DNA from: Streptomyces albireticuli
GTDB taxonomy: Bacteria > Actinomycetota > Actinomycetes > Streptomycetales > Streptomycetaceae
Direction: 5' to 3'
Assembly (NCBI RefSeq): GCF_002192455.1
Contig: NZ_CP021744.1
Location: 7,402,501-7,466,500, forward strand
Length of the DNA stretch: 64,000 nt
The notes beneath the pieces were generated by a model. The model searched no databases, had not been told where the DNA came from, and saw only the letters and a list, made by a program, of their open reading frames with translations. Positions 8,794 to 16,367 of this stretch are shown piece by piece; position 1 is the first letter of the stretch; each line of letters begins with the position of its first letter. A program made the translations under genes and the position numbers.

Positions 8794-8827
8794 CCCCCGG
8801 GGCACCGCCGATGTGGTGCCCCGGGGG
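8794..8827. terminator. perfect 13-bp hairpin, bidirectional terminator
   Basis: The arms CCCCCGGGGCACC (8794-8806) and its exact complement (8815-8827) enclose an 8-base loop. The hairpin lies between the convergent hypothetical gene and the M4 metalloprotease gene. Confidence 0.75.
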
Positions 8828-8847
8828 ACGTCGGTGAACCGCCGGGG

Positions 8848-10662
8848 TCAGCGCTTGACCGACTCCTTGGGGGTGTTGCCGGCCGTGACGTTCACCGCGG
8901 CCCAGGCCCGGTCGACCGCCGCGCGCTCGGCGCTGTCCGCGCCGTACATGTCCGCGGCCGCCTGGAGGGTGGCGGTGCGGGCCTCGTGGAAGTCGGTCGT
9001 CGAGACCATGTAGCGGGTCAGGGCGCGGTAGAAGATCTGCTCGGCCTTCTCCCGGCCGATGCCGGTGGCGGGCTTGCCGTCGTACGTGGGGGAGTCGTAC
9101 TCCACGCCGCCGATGGTCTTCTTGCCGCTGCCCTCGGCCAGCAGGTAGAAGGCGTGGGAGGAGACGCCCGAGCCCGCGTGCACCTCGCGGTCGAAGGAGT
9201 CGGCGTCCCAGTAGTCGACGGTGCCTTCGAGGACGTCCAGGGAGGGCTTGTCCATGCGGCGCAGGAACTTCTGGTCCAGGCCGAGCTTCTCGCCGAGCAG
9301 GTAGTTCGGCGGGTTGCCGGCGTTGTTGGTGCGGAACTCGACGCCGGTGCCGAAGATGTCGGCGAGCGACTCGTTGAGCGAGCCGGCCTCGCCGAACTGG
9401 TTCTGCCGGGCGTCGACGCGGGTCGGCTGGAAGTCGGCCGTCGCCTCGATCACGCCGTGGCTCAGCTCGTGACCGGTGACGTCCAGGGCGACCAGCGGCT
9501 GCTTGAACGTTTCTCCGTCACCGTCGCCGTAGAGCATGCAGGAGCAGTCGGGCGACCAGAAGGCGTTGGCGACCTTGTCGCCGAAGTGCACCAGGGCGTG
9601 CGGGCCGGCGCCGTCGTTCTTGATGCCGTCGCGGCCGAAGGCGCTCTTGTAGTAGTCGAAGGTGCTGGTGATGCCGTACTGCGCGTCCACGGCGGCGGTG
9701 GCGGAGTCGGCGGCCGTGCCGTTGCCCCAGCGGTTGTCGCCGTCGGTGATCGCCTTGCCCTCGGAGAAGTAGTTGAGCTCCTTGCCGCCGGCGTCACGGG
9801 TCTCGCCGCCACCGCGGCTGGGGTCCTTCAGTACGAAGGAGTCCTTGGCGGTCTGCGTGGTGACGAGGGGCACGTTGCCCGCGAAGAGCGAGGCGCCGCT
9901 GCCGTCGGCCCGGGCCGGGAAGTTCGCGTCGGGCTGGACCTTGCGCGGCGGGGCGGCCTTCGGGCCGGTGCTGGGGGTGGCCCGCTCGCCCAGGCTGCGC
10001 AGCTTGGTCCGGAGCCCCGGGGAGATGAAGGCGTCGGTCAGCGGGGTGTCGCTGAGCACCGTGCCGGAGGTGGCGTCCACGACCACGGAGTGGAGCCCAC
10101 CGGTCTCCTGGGTGCGGCTGTCGGTGACGGTGACCCGGTAGGCCAGGACGGACTTGCCGCCGCGGACGTCGACGACCAGCTCGGTCTTGCCGGCCGAGCC
10201 CTTGGCGGAGCCGGCGGCCTTGGCAGCGGCCTGCGGCGCGGTCAGCTTGGGGGTGACCGAGGGGAGGGAGACCTTGTGCTGGATGGCGCGGGTGACGCCC
10301 AGGTAGGTCTGCTTGGCGTCGAGGTGGACGACGAGGTCGCCACCGACGACCGGGACGCCGCGGTAGACGCGGGTGAAGCGGACGTGCCGCTTGCCCTCCG
10401 GGTCGACGAGCGTGTCCTTCACCTTGAGGGTGTCGTCCTTGCCGACCCCGGTCTCGGCGGCGTGCGAGACGGCGGCGGCGCTCGCGGCCTTGATGAGCGA
10501 GGCGTTGGCGGCGGTGCGGGAGGCGGATATGGAGGAGGCGCGGGCGGCCTCCTTGACCTCGTCGGGGGTGACCGCGACGGCGGTGCCCGCCATGGTCGCG
10601 GCGGCCACCACGGCGACGGCGGCGGTGAGTATTCGTCTGTGGTTCGTGGGGGATATACGCAC
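8848..10662 (-). CDS. secreted M4 (thermolysin-like) neutral metalloprotease precursor
   Basis: A 604-residue preproenzyme. The signal peptide spans about residues 1-30 (ending AGTAVA). An FTP/PepSY propeptide spans about 40-220 (VRFTRVYRGVPVVGGDLVVH). The catalytic domain begins near 330 (STFDYYKSAFGRDGI). The zinc motif HELSH is at 398-402 (GHELSHGVIE), the third ligand is Glu431 in NESLADIFG, and the stabilising His is in VHAGSGVSSHAFY. It should degrade extracellular proteins after autocleavage of the propeptide. I chose GTG 10662 because it gives a standard signal peptide; an ATG 17 codons upstream (10713) is possible. A 16-bp palindrome lies 155 bases upstream. Confidence 0.93.
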   Translation of the reverse strand: MRISPTNHRRILTAAVAVVAAATMAGTAVAVTPDEVKEAARASSISASRTAANASLIKAASAAAVSHAAETGVGKDDTLKVKDTLVDPEGKRHVRFTRVYRGVPVVGGDLVVHLDAKQTYLGVTRAIQHKVSLPSVTPKLTAPQAAAKAAGSAKGSAGKTELVVDVRGGKSVLAYRVTVTDSRTQETGGLHSVVVDATSGTVLSDTPLTDAFISPGLRTKLRSLGERATPSTGPKAAPPRKVQPDANFPARADGSGASLFAGNVPLVTTQTAKDSFVLKDPSRGGGETRDAGGKELNYFSEGKAITDGDNRWGNGTAADSATAAVDAQYGITSTFDYYKSAFGRDGIKNDGAGPHALVHFGDKVANAFWSPDCSCMLYGDGDGETFKQPLVALDVTGHELSHGVIEATADFQPTRVDARQNQFGEAGSLNESLADIFGTGVEFRTNNAGNPPNYLLGEKLGLDQKFLRRMDKPSLDVLEGTVDYWDADSFDREVHAGSGVSSHAFYLLAEGSGKKTIGGVEYDSPTYDGKPATGIGREKAEQIFYRALTRYMVSTTDFHEARTATLQAAADMYGADSAERAAVDRAWAAVNVTAGNTPKESVKR

Positions 10663-10816
10663 TTTCAGCGCCCTTGTCGTGAGGGCGGTCCGGGCCGGGC
10701 CCGCCGCCTGCATGCGCGCGGTGCCGTCTCCGGCGAACCGCGGGAACCTGTGGTCCCGCGGAGGACTCTGCCCTGATTGGCATGCCCACGAAAAGCGGAA
10801 ATTTCACAATGTCCGT

Positions 10817-10832
10817 ACAGTTGATCAACTGT
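10817..10832. promoter_or_regulatory. perfect 16-bp palindrome ACAGTTGATCAACTGT upstream of the metalloprotease
   Basis: The palindrome sits in an unusually A/T-rich patch (about 10795-10855) in otherwise very GC-rich DNA, about 155 bases upstream of the protease start. Outer half-sites GTCCGT (10811-10816) and ACGGAC further downstream extend the symmetry loosely. Its position suggests an operator or activator site for the divergently facing upstream region of the protease gene. Confidence 0.5.
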
Positions 10833-10990
10833 TTACACAGAAACAACGGACGGTGAGCGCGAAGTGACGTGCCGTCGACTCGAAAGTGAAGACGGGTCAA
10901 CTTCCGCGCAGGTTGACACCTCGTGGGAAGTGTTCACGATGTGAGACGGGGACTGGGGTGTTCCCTAGTCGGTTCCGGCCCGGTGTCCGC

Positions 10991-11029
10991 CCTGTCCCTT
11001 GCCCGGCCCCGGTCCGGGCAAGGGACAGG
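10991..11029 (-). terminator. perfect 16-bp hairpin terminator
   Basis: The arms 10991-11006 and 11014-11029 are exact complements with a 7-base loop. It lies about 100 bases beyond the stop of the gamma-glutamylcyclotransferase-like gene on the minus strand. The remaining bases of the 467-base gap between that gene and the protease start contain the palindrome at 10817 and otherwise nothing I can identify. Confidence 0.72.
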
Positions 11030-11129
11030 CGCCCGCTCCGGCCCCTGCCCCGTCCTGTCCGCCTGTTGGACCGGCCCCCGGGCCCGCCCGCGGATTCGAG
11101 GCTCCGTCAGCTCCCGGCCCGAGGCCCCG

Positions 11130-11549
11130 TCAGGCCGGCCAGCGGCCGCCCGGGATCCGCGTCCCCACCGCCCGCAGCCGCCGCGCCACCTCGTCCCCCG
11201 CGAGGTACACCCAGGCGCGGGCGGGCTCGCCGCCCTCCGTCAGCACCGGCCGCTCCACCCGCACGTAGTGCCGCCCCGGTCCGCCGGGCAGGCTCCCCTC
11301 CAGCCGGTCCAGCGCGGCGAGCACCCCGTCGTGCTGGTCCGCCGCCAGGTGCACCAGGTCGCCGAAGATCTCACCCGTCGCGTCCGGCACCGCGTACGGA
11401 TAGCCCGGCCCCTCGAAGAGCACCGCCCCCCGCATCCGGGCCGGCTCCTCCCCGACCGTCCGCCCCCGCAGGAACGCCGCGTGGTTCCGCTGCCCGGGAC
11501 GCAGCGTCCCGTAGACGAACACCGGCAGCCGCTCGCGGTCCGCGCTCAC
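11130..11549 (-). CDS. gamma-glutamylcyclotransferase-like (AIG2/BtrG fold) protein
   Basis: A 139-residue protein of the gamma-glutamylcyclotransferase fold. The substrate loop motif VYGTLRPG lies at residues 12-19. The likely catalytic acid is Glu84 in ALDRLEGS, followed by YVRVERPV and AWVYLAG strands typical of the family. Members cleave gamma-glutamyl amines to 5-oxoproline, but the exact substrate varies (glutathione fragments, antibiotic intermediates) and cannot be assigned here. The GTG start at 11549 has GGAG seven bases upstream. It is divergent from the FHA-ABC gene, with 86 bases between starts. Confidence 0.82.
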   Translation of the reverse strand: MSADRERLPVFVYGTLRPGQRNHAAFLRGRTVGEEPARMRGAVLFEGPGYPYAVPDATGEIFGDLVHLAADQHDGVLAALDRLEGSLPGGPGRHYVRVERPVLTEGGEPARAWVYLAGDEVARRLRAVGTRIPGGRWPA

Positions 11550-11622
11550 CAGGGATCTCCCTCCACCGGCCCGGCGCACCCGAGGTCACGGTCGCCGGAA
11601 GGCGGAGGCGCGCTGCCCGCCG

Positions 11623-11628
11623 TAAAAT
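11623..11628 (+). promoter_or_regulatory. -10-like hexamer TAAAAT, probable leaderless start
   Basis: TAAAAT ends eight bases before the ATG at 11636. A transcript from this hexamer would start on or next to the start codon, so the FHA-ABC message is probably leaderless. No clear -35 element is visible and there is no Shine-Dalgarno. Confidence 0.45.
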
Positions 11629-11635
11629 ACCGGGT

Positions 11636-13978
11636 ATGGGAGAGCGGCCGGTCGCGCCCTCCGCCCCCGAACTCGTCGTCGAGGCCGATGGCGGCTCGCA
11701 GACCATGAGTCCGGGCCGGAGCTATCAGGTAGGGCGCGATCCCCTGAGCGACATCGTGCTGCGGGACGAACGGGTCTCGTGGCACCACGCCGTCCTGCGC
11801 CCCGTGGGCGATCACTGGACGGTGGAGGACACCGGCAGCACCAACGGCACCTGGACCGACGGCCACCGGGTGCGCGCCGAGGACGTCGGCCCGGGCAGCG
11901 TCATCCGCTTCGGGAACCCCTCCGACGGCCCCGCGGCCGTCCTCAAAGGAGCGCCCCCGCCCCCGGCGCGACGTCCCTCGTCCGTGTCACTCCCCGCCGC
12001 CACCGGAACCTTCCGGCAGCCCACTTCCGTACGCCCGCTGCCCTCGCGCACGGTCCGCATCGGCCGCGGCGCCGACAACGACCTCACCGTCGACGACCTC
12101 GTCGTCTCCCGCCGCCACGCCGAACTGCGCGCCCTGCCGGACGGCGGCTACGAGATCGTCGACCTCGGCAGCCACAACGGCACCTACCTCAACGGCGGCC
12201 TCGTGCACCGGGCGCCGGTGCGCCCCGGCGACATCGTCGGCATCGGGCACTCCGCCTTCTGCCTCGTCGGCGACCAGCTCCAGGAGTACGTCGACACCGG
12301 CGAGGTCTCCCTCGACGTCCAGGACCTCACCGTCCAGGTCGACAAGGGCCGCAAGACGCTGCTCGACGACGTCTCCTTCCCCGTGGGCGCCAAGTGCCTC
12401 CTCGCCGTCGTCGGACCGAGCGGCGCCGGCAAGTCCACGCTCCTCAACGCCCTCACCGGGCTGCGCCCCGCCGACCGCGGCACCGTGCTCTACGACGGCC
12501 GCGACCTCTACCGCGACTACGCCGAGCTCCGCGCGCGCATCGGCCTCGTACCGCAGGACGACATCCTGCACACCCAGCTCAGCGTGCGCCGCGCCCTCGG
12601 CTACGCCGCCGAGCTCCGCTTCCCCGGCGACACCGCCAAGGCCGAACGCCAGGCCCGGGTCGACGAGGTGATCGGCGAACTCGGCCTCCAGCAGCGCGTC
12701 GACCAGCCCATCCACAGCCTCTCCGGCGGCCAGCGCAAGCGCGTCAGCGTGGCGCTCGAACTGCTGACGAAGCCCTCCCTGCTCTTCCTCGACGAGCCCA
12801 CCTCCGGCCTCGACCCGGGCATGGACCGCTCCGTGATGACCATGCTGCGCACGCTCGCCGACGACGGCCGCACCGTCATCGTCGTCACCCACAGCGTCCT
12901 CAGCCTCGACCTCTGCGACCGGCTGCTGGTGCTCGCCCCCGGCGGCCGCACGGCCTACTACGGCCCGCCGGAGGAGACACTCCCGTTCTTCGGCCAGCCC
13001 CGCTGGCCCGAGGCCTTCGAGGCCTTCGAGAACGACAAGGAACGGGACTGGGCGGGCGACTACCGCGCGTCACCGCAGTACCGGCAGTACGTCAGCGCCG
13101 CCACCGAACAGCCCCACCTCGGCGAGGTCCCCGCGCCCGCCCACGCCCCCGCGCCGCTGAAGGCGCAGAGCTGGGGCGCCCAGCTGCGCACCCTGGTGCG
13201 CCGGTACACCGCCGCGCTGACGGCCGACCGCACCTTCCTCGCCATCATGATCGCCCTGCCGTTCGTCATGGGCGCCATGGCACGCGCGCTCGCCGGCAGC
13301 CGGTTCACGGGTGACACCGCGATGAACGCCCTGCTGATCCTGTGCGTCGGCGGCGTCCTGACCGGTGCCGCCAACGCCGTCCGCGAACTGGTCAAGGAAC
13401 GGGCCATCTACCGCCGCGAACGAGCCGTCGGCCTGTCCCGGTCCGCCTATCTGATGTCGAAGATCGTCGTCCTCGGCCTGATCACCGTCTGCCAGTCCGT
13501 CGTCCTGACCCTCGTCGCCCTCTTCGGCGTGAACACCTCCGCCCCGGACGGCAAAGGCGTCCTCCTGCCACCGCTCGCCGAGATCACCCTCGCCGTCGCG
13601 TTGCTGTCCTTCACCGCCATGATGCTCGGCCTGCTGGTGTCGGCCCTGGTGAGCAAGGAGGAGGTCACCATGCCGCTGCTGGTGCTCCTCGCCATCGTCC
13701 AGGTCGTCTTCTGCGGCGCGTTCCTCCCCCTGCACGGCGTGCCCGGCCTGGAGCAGCTCGGCTGGCTCGTGCCCTCGCGCTGGGCGCTGGCCGCGATGGC
13801 CGCCACGGTCGATCTGGAGCGCATCATGCAGACCAAGGCGACCGCCGACCCGCTCTTCGACCACAGCGCGGGCGTCTGGCTGCTCGACATGGCGATGATG
13901 GCGGTCCTCTCGGTCGTCCTCGGCCTGATCATCGTGCGGCTGCTGCGCCGCCAGGAGCCCGCCGTCATGCGGAAGTGA
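11636..13978 (+). CDS. FHA-FHA-ABC transporter (ATPase fused to ABC-2 membrane domain), Rv1747-like
   Basis: A 780-residue protein. Two forkhead-associated domains occupy about 15-95 and 135-215, each with GR, SxxH (SWHH, SRRH) and NGT (STNGT, SHNGT) phosphothreonine-binding residues. The ABC ATPase (about 235-450) has Walker A GPSGAGKST, signature LSGGQRKR and Walker B LLFLDEP. About six membrane helices (about 530-775) form an ABCG-like ABC-2 domain. The same architecture occurs in M. tuberculosis Rv1747, an exporter controlled by the kinase PknF encoded beside it; here a kinase lies two genes downstream. By analogy, phosphorylated kinase segments dock on the FHA domains to control export. 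The substrate is unknown. Confidence 0.93.
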   Translation: MGERPVAPSAPELVVEADGGSQTMSPGRSYQVGRDPLSDIVLRDERVSWHHAVLRPVGDHWTVEDTGSTNGTWTDGHRVRAEDVGPGSVIRFGNPSDGPAAVLKGAPPPPARRPSSVSLPAATGTFRQPTSVRPLPSRTVRIGRGADNDLTVDDLVVSRRHAELRALPDGGYEIVDLGSHNGTYLNGGLVHRAPVRPGDIVGIGHSAFCLVGDQLQEYVDTGEVSLDVQDLTVQVDKGRKTLLDDVSFPVGAKCLLAVVGPSGAGKSTLLNALTGLRPADRGTVLYDGRDLYRDYAELRARIGLVPQDDILHTQLSVRRALGYAAELRFPGDTAKAERQARVDEVIGELGLQQRVDQPIHSLSGGQRKRVSVALELLTKPSLLFLDEPTSGLDPGMDRSVMTMLRTLADDGRTVIVVTHSVLSLDLCDRLLVLAPGGRTAYYGPPEETLPFFGQPRWPEAFEAFENDKERDWAGDYRASPQYRQYVSAATEQPHLGEVPAPAHAPAPLKAQSWGAQLRTLVRRYTAALTADRTFLAIMIALPFVMGAMARALAGSRFTGDTAMNALLILCVGGVLTGAANAVRELVKERAIYRRERAVGLSRSAYLMSKIVVLGLITVCQSVVLTLVALFGVNTSAPDGKGVLLPPLAEITLAVALLSFTAMMLGLLVSALVSKEEVTMPLLVLLAIVQVVFCGAFLPLHGVPGLEQLGWLVPSRWALAAMAATVDLERIMQTKATADPLFDHSAGVWLLDMAMMAVLSVVLGLIIVRLLRRQEPAVMRK

Positions 13979-13991
13979 AGGGCGGCCGCGC

Positions 13992-14504
13992 ATGGACGGC
14001 ATGAACACCGTCGCGGACTTCCGGCCCACCCACGTGGTGCCGCCGGACGGGCTGCCCACCTGGTCGTCCCCCGACGGCGCGGTGCCCACCGAGCCGCTCG
14101 ACCCGCTGCTGCCGGTGCGGCTCCTGGACCGGCTCGGCGACTGGGGCCAGGTGCTGTGCTCCAACGGCTGGGCGGCCTGGGTCGACGGCCGGCTCCTCGT
14201 ACCGCTCCCGCAGGGCCCGCCCGCCGCGTCCGCCCCCCTGGCCCGGACCGCCGACGCCCGCGGCCTGCTCGGCCGGATTGAGCAGACGCTCGGCCGCTAC
14301 CGGCGCGCGGCGGAGGAACTGGCGGCGGGCCGCGTGGACGGCGAGACGTTCCGCCGGACCACCCAGGGCCTGCGCCTCGGCGTGGTCGTCGACGGCGAGT
14401 CCGTCTGGCTCTACGACGCCGAACGGGACGGCTGGCTCTACTACGACGGCACGGCGGCGACGGCGTTCGCCGAGCCCGCCGCGCCGTCCGGGAGCGAGGG
14501 CTGA
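13992..14504 (+). CDS. small SH3-like protein between FHA-ABC transporter and kinase, function unknown
   Basis: A 170-residue cytoplasmic protein. The first part (VRLLDRLGDWGQVLCSNGWAAWVDGRLL) has the spacing of a bacterial SH3-like barrel: a Leu-rich strand, W-xx-V, then NGW-xx-WV. A charged helical segment follows (about 90-125), and then GVVVDGESVWLYDAERDGWLYYDG, which reads like a second small beta unit. The gene starts 13 bases after the transporter stop, and its TGA shares a base with the ATG of the kinase (TGATG at 14502-14506), so it is translationally coupled to the kinase. It is probably an adaptor or regulator in this system; that is inferred from position only. Confidence 0.7.
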   Translation: MDGMNTVADFRPTHVVPPDGLPTWSSPDGAVPTEPLDPLLPVRLLDRLGDWGQVLCSNGWAAWVDGRLLVPLPQGPPAASAPLARTADARGLLGRIEQTLGRYRRAAEELAAGRVDGETFRRTTQGLRLGVVVDGESVWLYDAERDGWLYYDGTAATAFAEPAAPSGSEG

Positions 14505-15586
14505 TGGCGGGCGACGAGCCGCTGCGGCCGGAGGTTCCCGTGGAACGGCCCTCCGAACTGGTCGGCCGCCGGATCGCCGCGTACCGCGTGGAGAGCGAGA
14601 TCGGCCGGGGCGGCATGGCCGTCGTCTACCGCGCCCGCGACCTGCGCCTGGGCCGCACCGTCGCCCTCAAGCTGCTGGCCCCGGAGCTGGCGCGCAACGA
14701 CACCTTCCGCAAGCGCTTCGGCCACGAGTCCCAGGTCGCCGCCGCCATCGACCACCCGCACATCGTCCCCGTCTTCGAGGCCGGCGAGGCCGACGGCGTG
14801 CTCTACATCGCCATGCGCTACGTGGCCGGCCAGGACCTCCGGGCCCTGCTCGACCGCAGCGGGCCGCTGTCCCTCGCCGTCGCCTGCCGCATCGCCGTCC
14901 AGGTGGCCTCGGCCCTCGACGCCGCCCACGCCCACGACCTCGTGCACCGGGACGTCAAACCGGGCAACATCCTCGTCGCCGAGGGCACCGACGTCGACCA
15001 CCCCGAGCACGTGTACCTCACCGACTTCGGGCTGACGAAGAAGTCGCTGTCCCTGACCGGCTACACCCGGGTGGGGCAGTTCGTCGGCACCCTCGACTAC
15101 GTCGCCCCCGAGCAGATCTCCGGCAAGCCCGTGGACGGCCGCTGCGATGTCTACAGCCTCGCCTGCGTGGTCTACGAAATGCTGTCCGGGGCGCCGCCGT
15201 TCCGGCGCGACGACGACATGGCCCTGCTCTGGGCGCACCAGTACGACCCTCCGCCCCTGGCCTCCGACAACATCCCCGGCCTGCCCGCAGCGGCCGACGA
15301 GGTCCTCGCCACGGCCCTGGCGAAGTCCCCCGACGACCGCTACGACAGCTGCCTCCAGTTCGTGACGGCGCTGCGCCGGACGGCCACCGGGGGTGTGGTG
15401 GCCTCGGGACCGCCGGTGGGGCACGAGCCGACGCGGGTGGTGCGGGAGCCTACGCGCGTGGTGTACGAACCGACGCGGGTGGTAAGGGGGTTGGCGGCGC
15501 TGCCCTCGGAGCAGGAGGAGGAGCCGGAGCCCGTGCCGCCCCCGCCGCGCTGGGCCGCGGCGGTGTTCCCCGAGCTGTGGCGGTAG
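14504..15586 (+). CDS. Ser/Thr protein kinase (PknB/PknF-type catalytic domain) with triple EPTRVV tail
   Basis: A 360-residue Hanks-type kinase. Glycine loop GRGGMA (34-39), ATP-binding Lys56 (VALKLL), catalytic HRDVKPGN (148-155), DFG (174-176) and APE (201-203) are all present, so it should be active. Activation-loop threonines are present (SLTGYTRVGQFVGT). There is no transmembrane segment or extracellular sensor, unlike PknB. Residues 308-328 are three tandem heptads of EPTRVV plus R or Y, then an acidic and Pro-rich tail. These Thr residues (310, 317, 324), with Val at +3, are plausible FHA-docking phosphosites for the transporter encoded upstream. It completes a three-gene operon. Confidence 0.93.
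   Translation: MAGDEPLRPEVPVERPSELVGRRIAAYRVESEIGRGGMAVVYRARDLRLGRTVALKLLAPELARNDTFRKRFGHESQVAAAIDHPHIVPVFEAGEADGVLYIAMRYVAGQDLRALLDRSGPLSLAVACRIAVQVASALDAAHAHDLVHRDVKPGNILVAEGTDVDHPEHVYLTDFGLTKKSLSLTGYTRVGQFVGTLDYVAPEQISGKPVDGRCDVYSLACVVYEMLSGAPPFRRDDDMALLWAHQYDPPPLASDNIPGLPAAADEVLATALAKSPDDRYDSCLQFVTALRRTATGGVVASGPPVGHEPTRVVREPTRVVYEPTRVVRGLAALPSEQEEEPEPVPPPPRWAAAVFPELWR
15425..15487 (+). repeat. three tandem 21-bp in-frame repeats encoding EPTRVV(R/Y)
   Basis: The units are 15425-15445, 15446-15466 and 15467-15487. They encode EPTRVVR, EPTRVVY and EPTRVVR. The codons differ between copies (ccg/cct, cgg/cgc, gtg/gta) while the peptide is kept, which suggests selection on the peptide. Confidence 0.85.
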
Positions 15587-15601
15587 CGCGGGGCGCGCCG
15601 G

Positions 15602-16126
15602 TCAGGGGCGGACGCTCAAGTGCGTGGCCGCCGTGGTGCGCCGGAGACCGCCCGCCAGCACGCAGTCCGTCGGCAGGCTCCCCGGCACCGTCTGGATGGT
15701 CTTCTCCGCTACCGCCCCCTTGCCGCGCCCCTCGACGACCACACCGTGGAGCCTCGCCGTGTTGAGTCCGAGAACCCGTAGGGACGTTCCGGCGTGGTAG
15801 GCGATGACGGTCTCGCTGCCGTCCGCGTACCGCAGCGTCTCCTCCGACTTGTTCCACGCGAGGAGCACACAAGTACCCGCGGTGGTCCCCTCGGTGTGGT
15901 ATCTGGCGGTGAGGGTGTGGCCCGAGGCGTCCGCGCAGTGGTAGGCGCCGTCGACGGTGACGGTGGTGGGCCGGGAGGAGAGGCCGAGCCCCGGCCCGTA
16001 GGTGATGTTCTCCTTGCCCGTGCACTCCAGGGCGGTGCCGGCCTGTGCCGCCGGTGCCTGGACGGTGCCCGCCGCGACCAGTGTGAGGGCGGACAGAGCG
16101 ACTCCGATGCCACGCTTGCCGATCAT
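15602..16126 (-). CDS. small secreted Cys-containing protein (paralogue of the 48040-48570 product)
   Basis: A 174-residue exported protein; the signal peptide covers about residues 1-30 (ending AQA). The mature part begins with CTGKENITYGPGL, then has YHC, an internal GTCVLL, RYADGSETVIAYHAGTSLRVLGL and TDCVLAGGL. The same series of motifs and four cysteines recurs in the protein encoded at 48040-48570, so the two are paralogues. I know no function for the family; the disulfide-capable beta-rich pattern suits a small extracellular domain. The start at 16126 follows AAGGGG. It converges on the kinase gene with a 15-base gap. Confidence 0.72.
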   Translation of the reverse strand: MIGKRGIGVALSALTLVAAGTVQAPAAQAGTALECTGKENITYGPGLGLSSRPTTVTVDGAYHCADASGHTLTARYHTEGTTAGTCVLLAWNKSEETLRYADGSETVIAYHAGTSLRVLGLNTARLHGVVVEGRGKGAVAEKTIQTVPGSLPTDCVLAGGLRRTTAATHLSVRP

Positions 16127-16367
16127 GGGGTACCCCTTCTCGCGTCCCGCGCGTGCGCCGGCCCCCGGCGCGGTTACCGGCACGTGCTACCCCGGCCGCC
16201 CCCGGTTCCACCGCTTTCCACGGACGACCAAAAGCACCACCACCTGTCCCGCGCCGCGGTACGCGCCCTCACGCCCGGCCGCACGCCCTGCCGCACCGGG
16301 CACGCCCGCGTCACCGTGGGGTGCCCGCCACGGGACGGGCGCCAGAGTGACCGCGAGGGGGAGGCCC

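Noticed and set aside
15425..15487. CRISPR-like or satellite array at the end of the kinase gene
   Set aside because: The repeats are in frame, contiguous without spacers and preserve a peptide; they are coding repeats.
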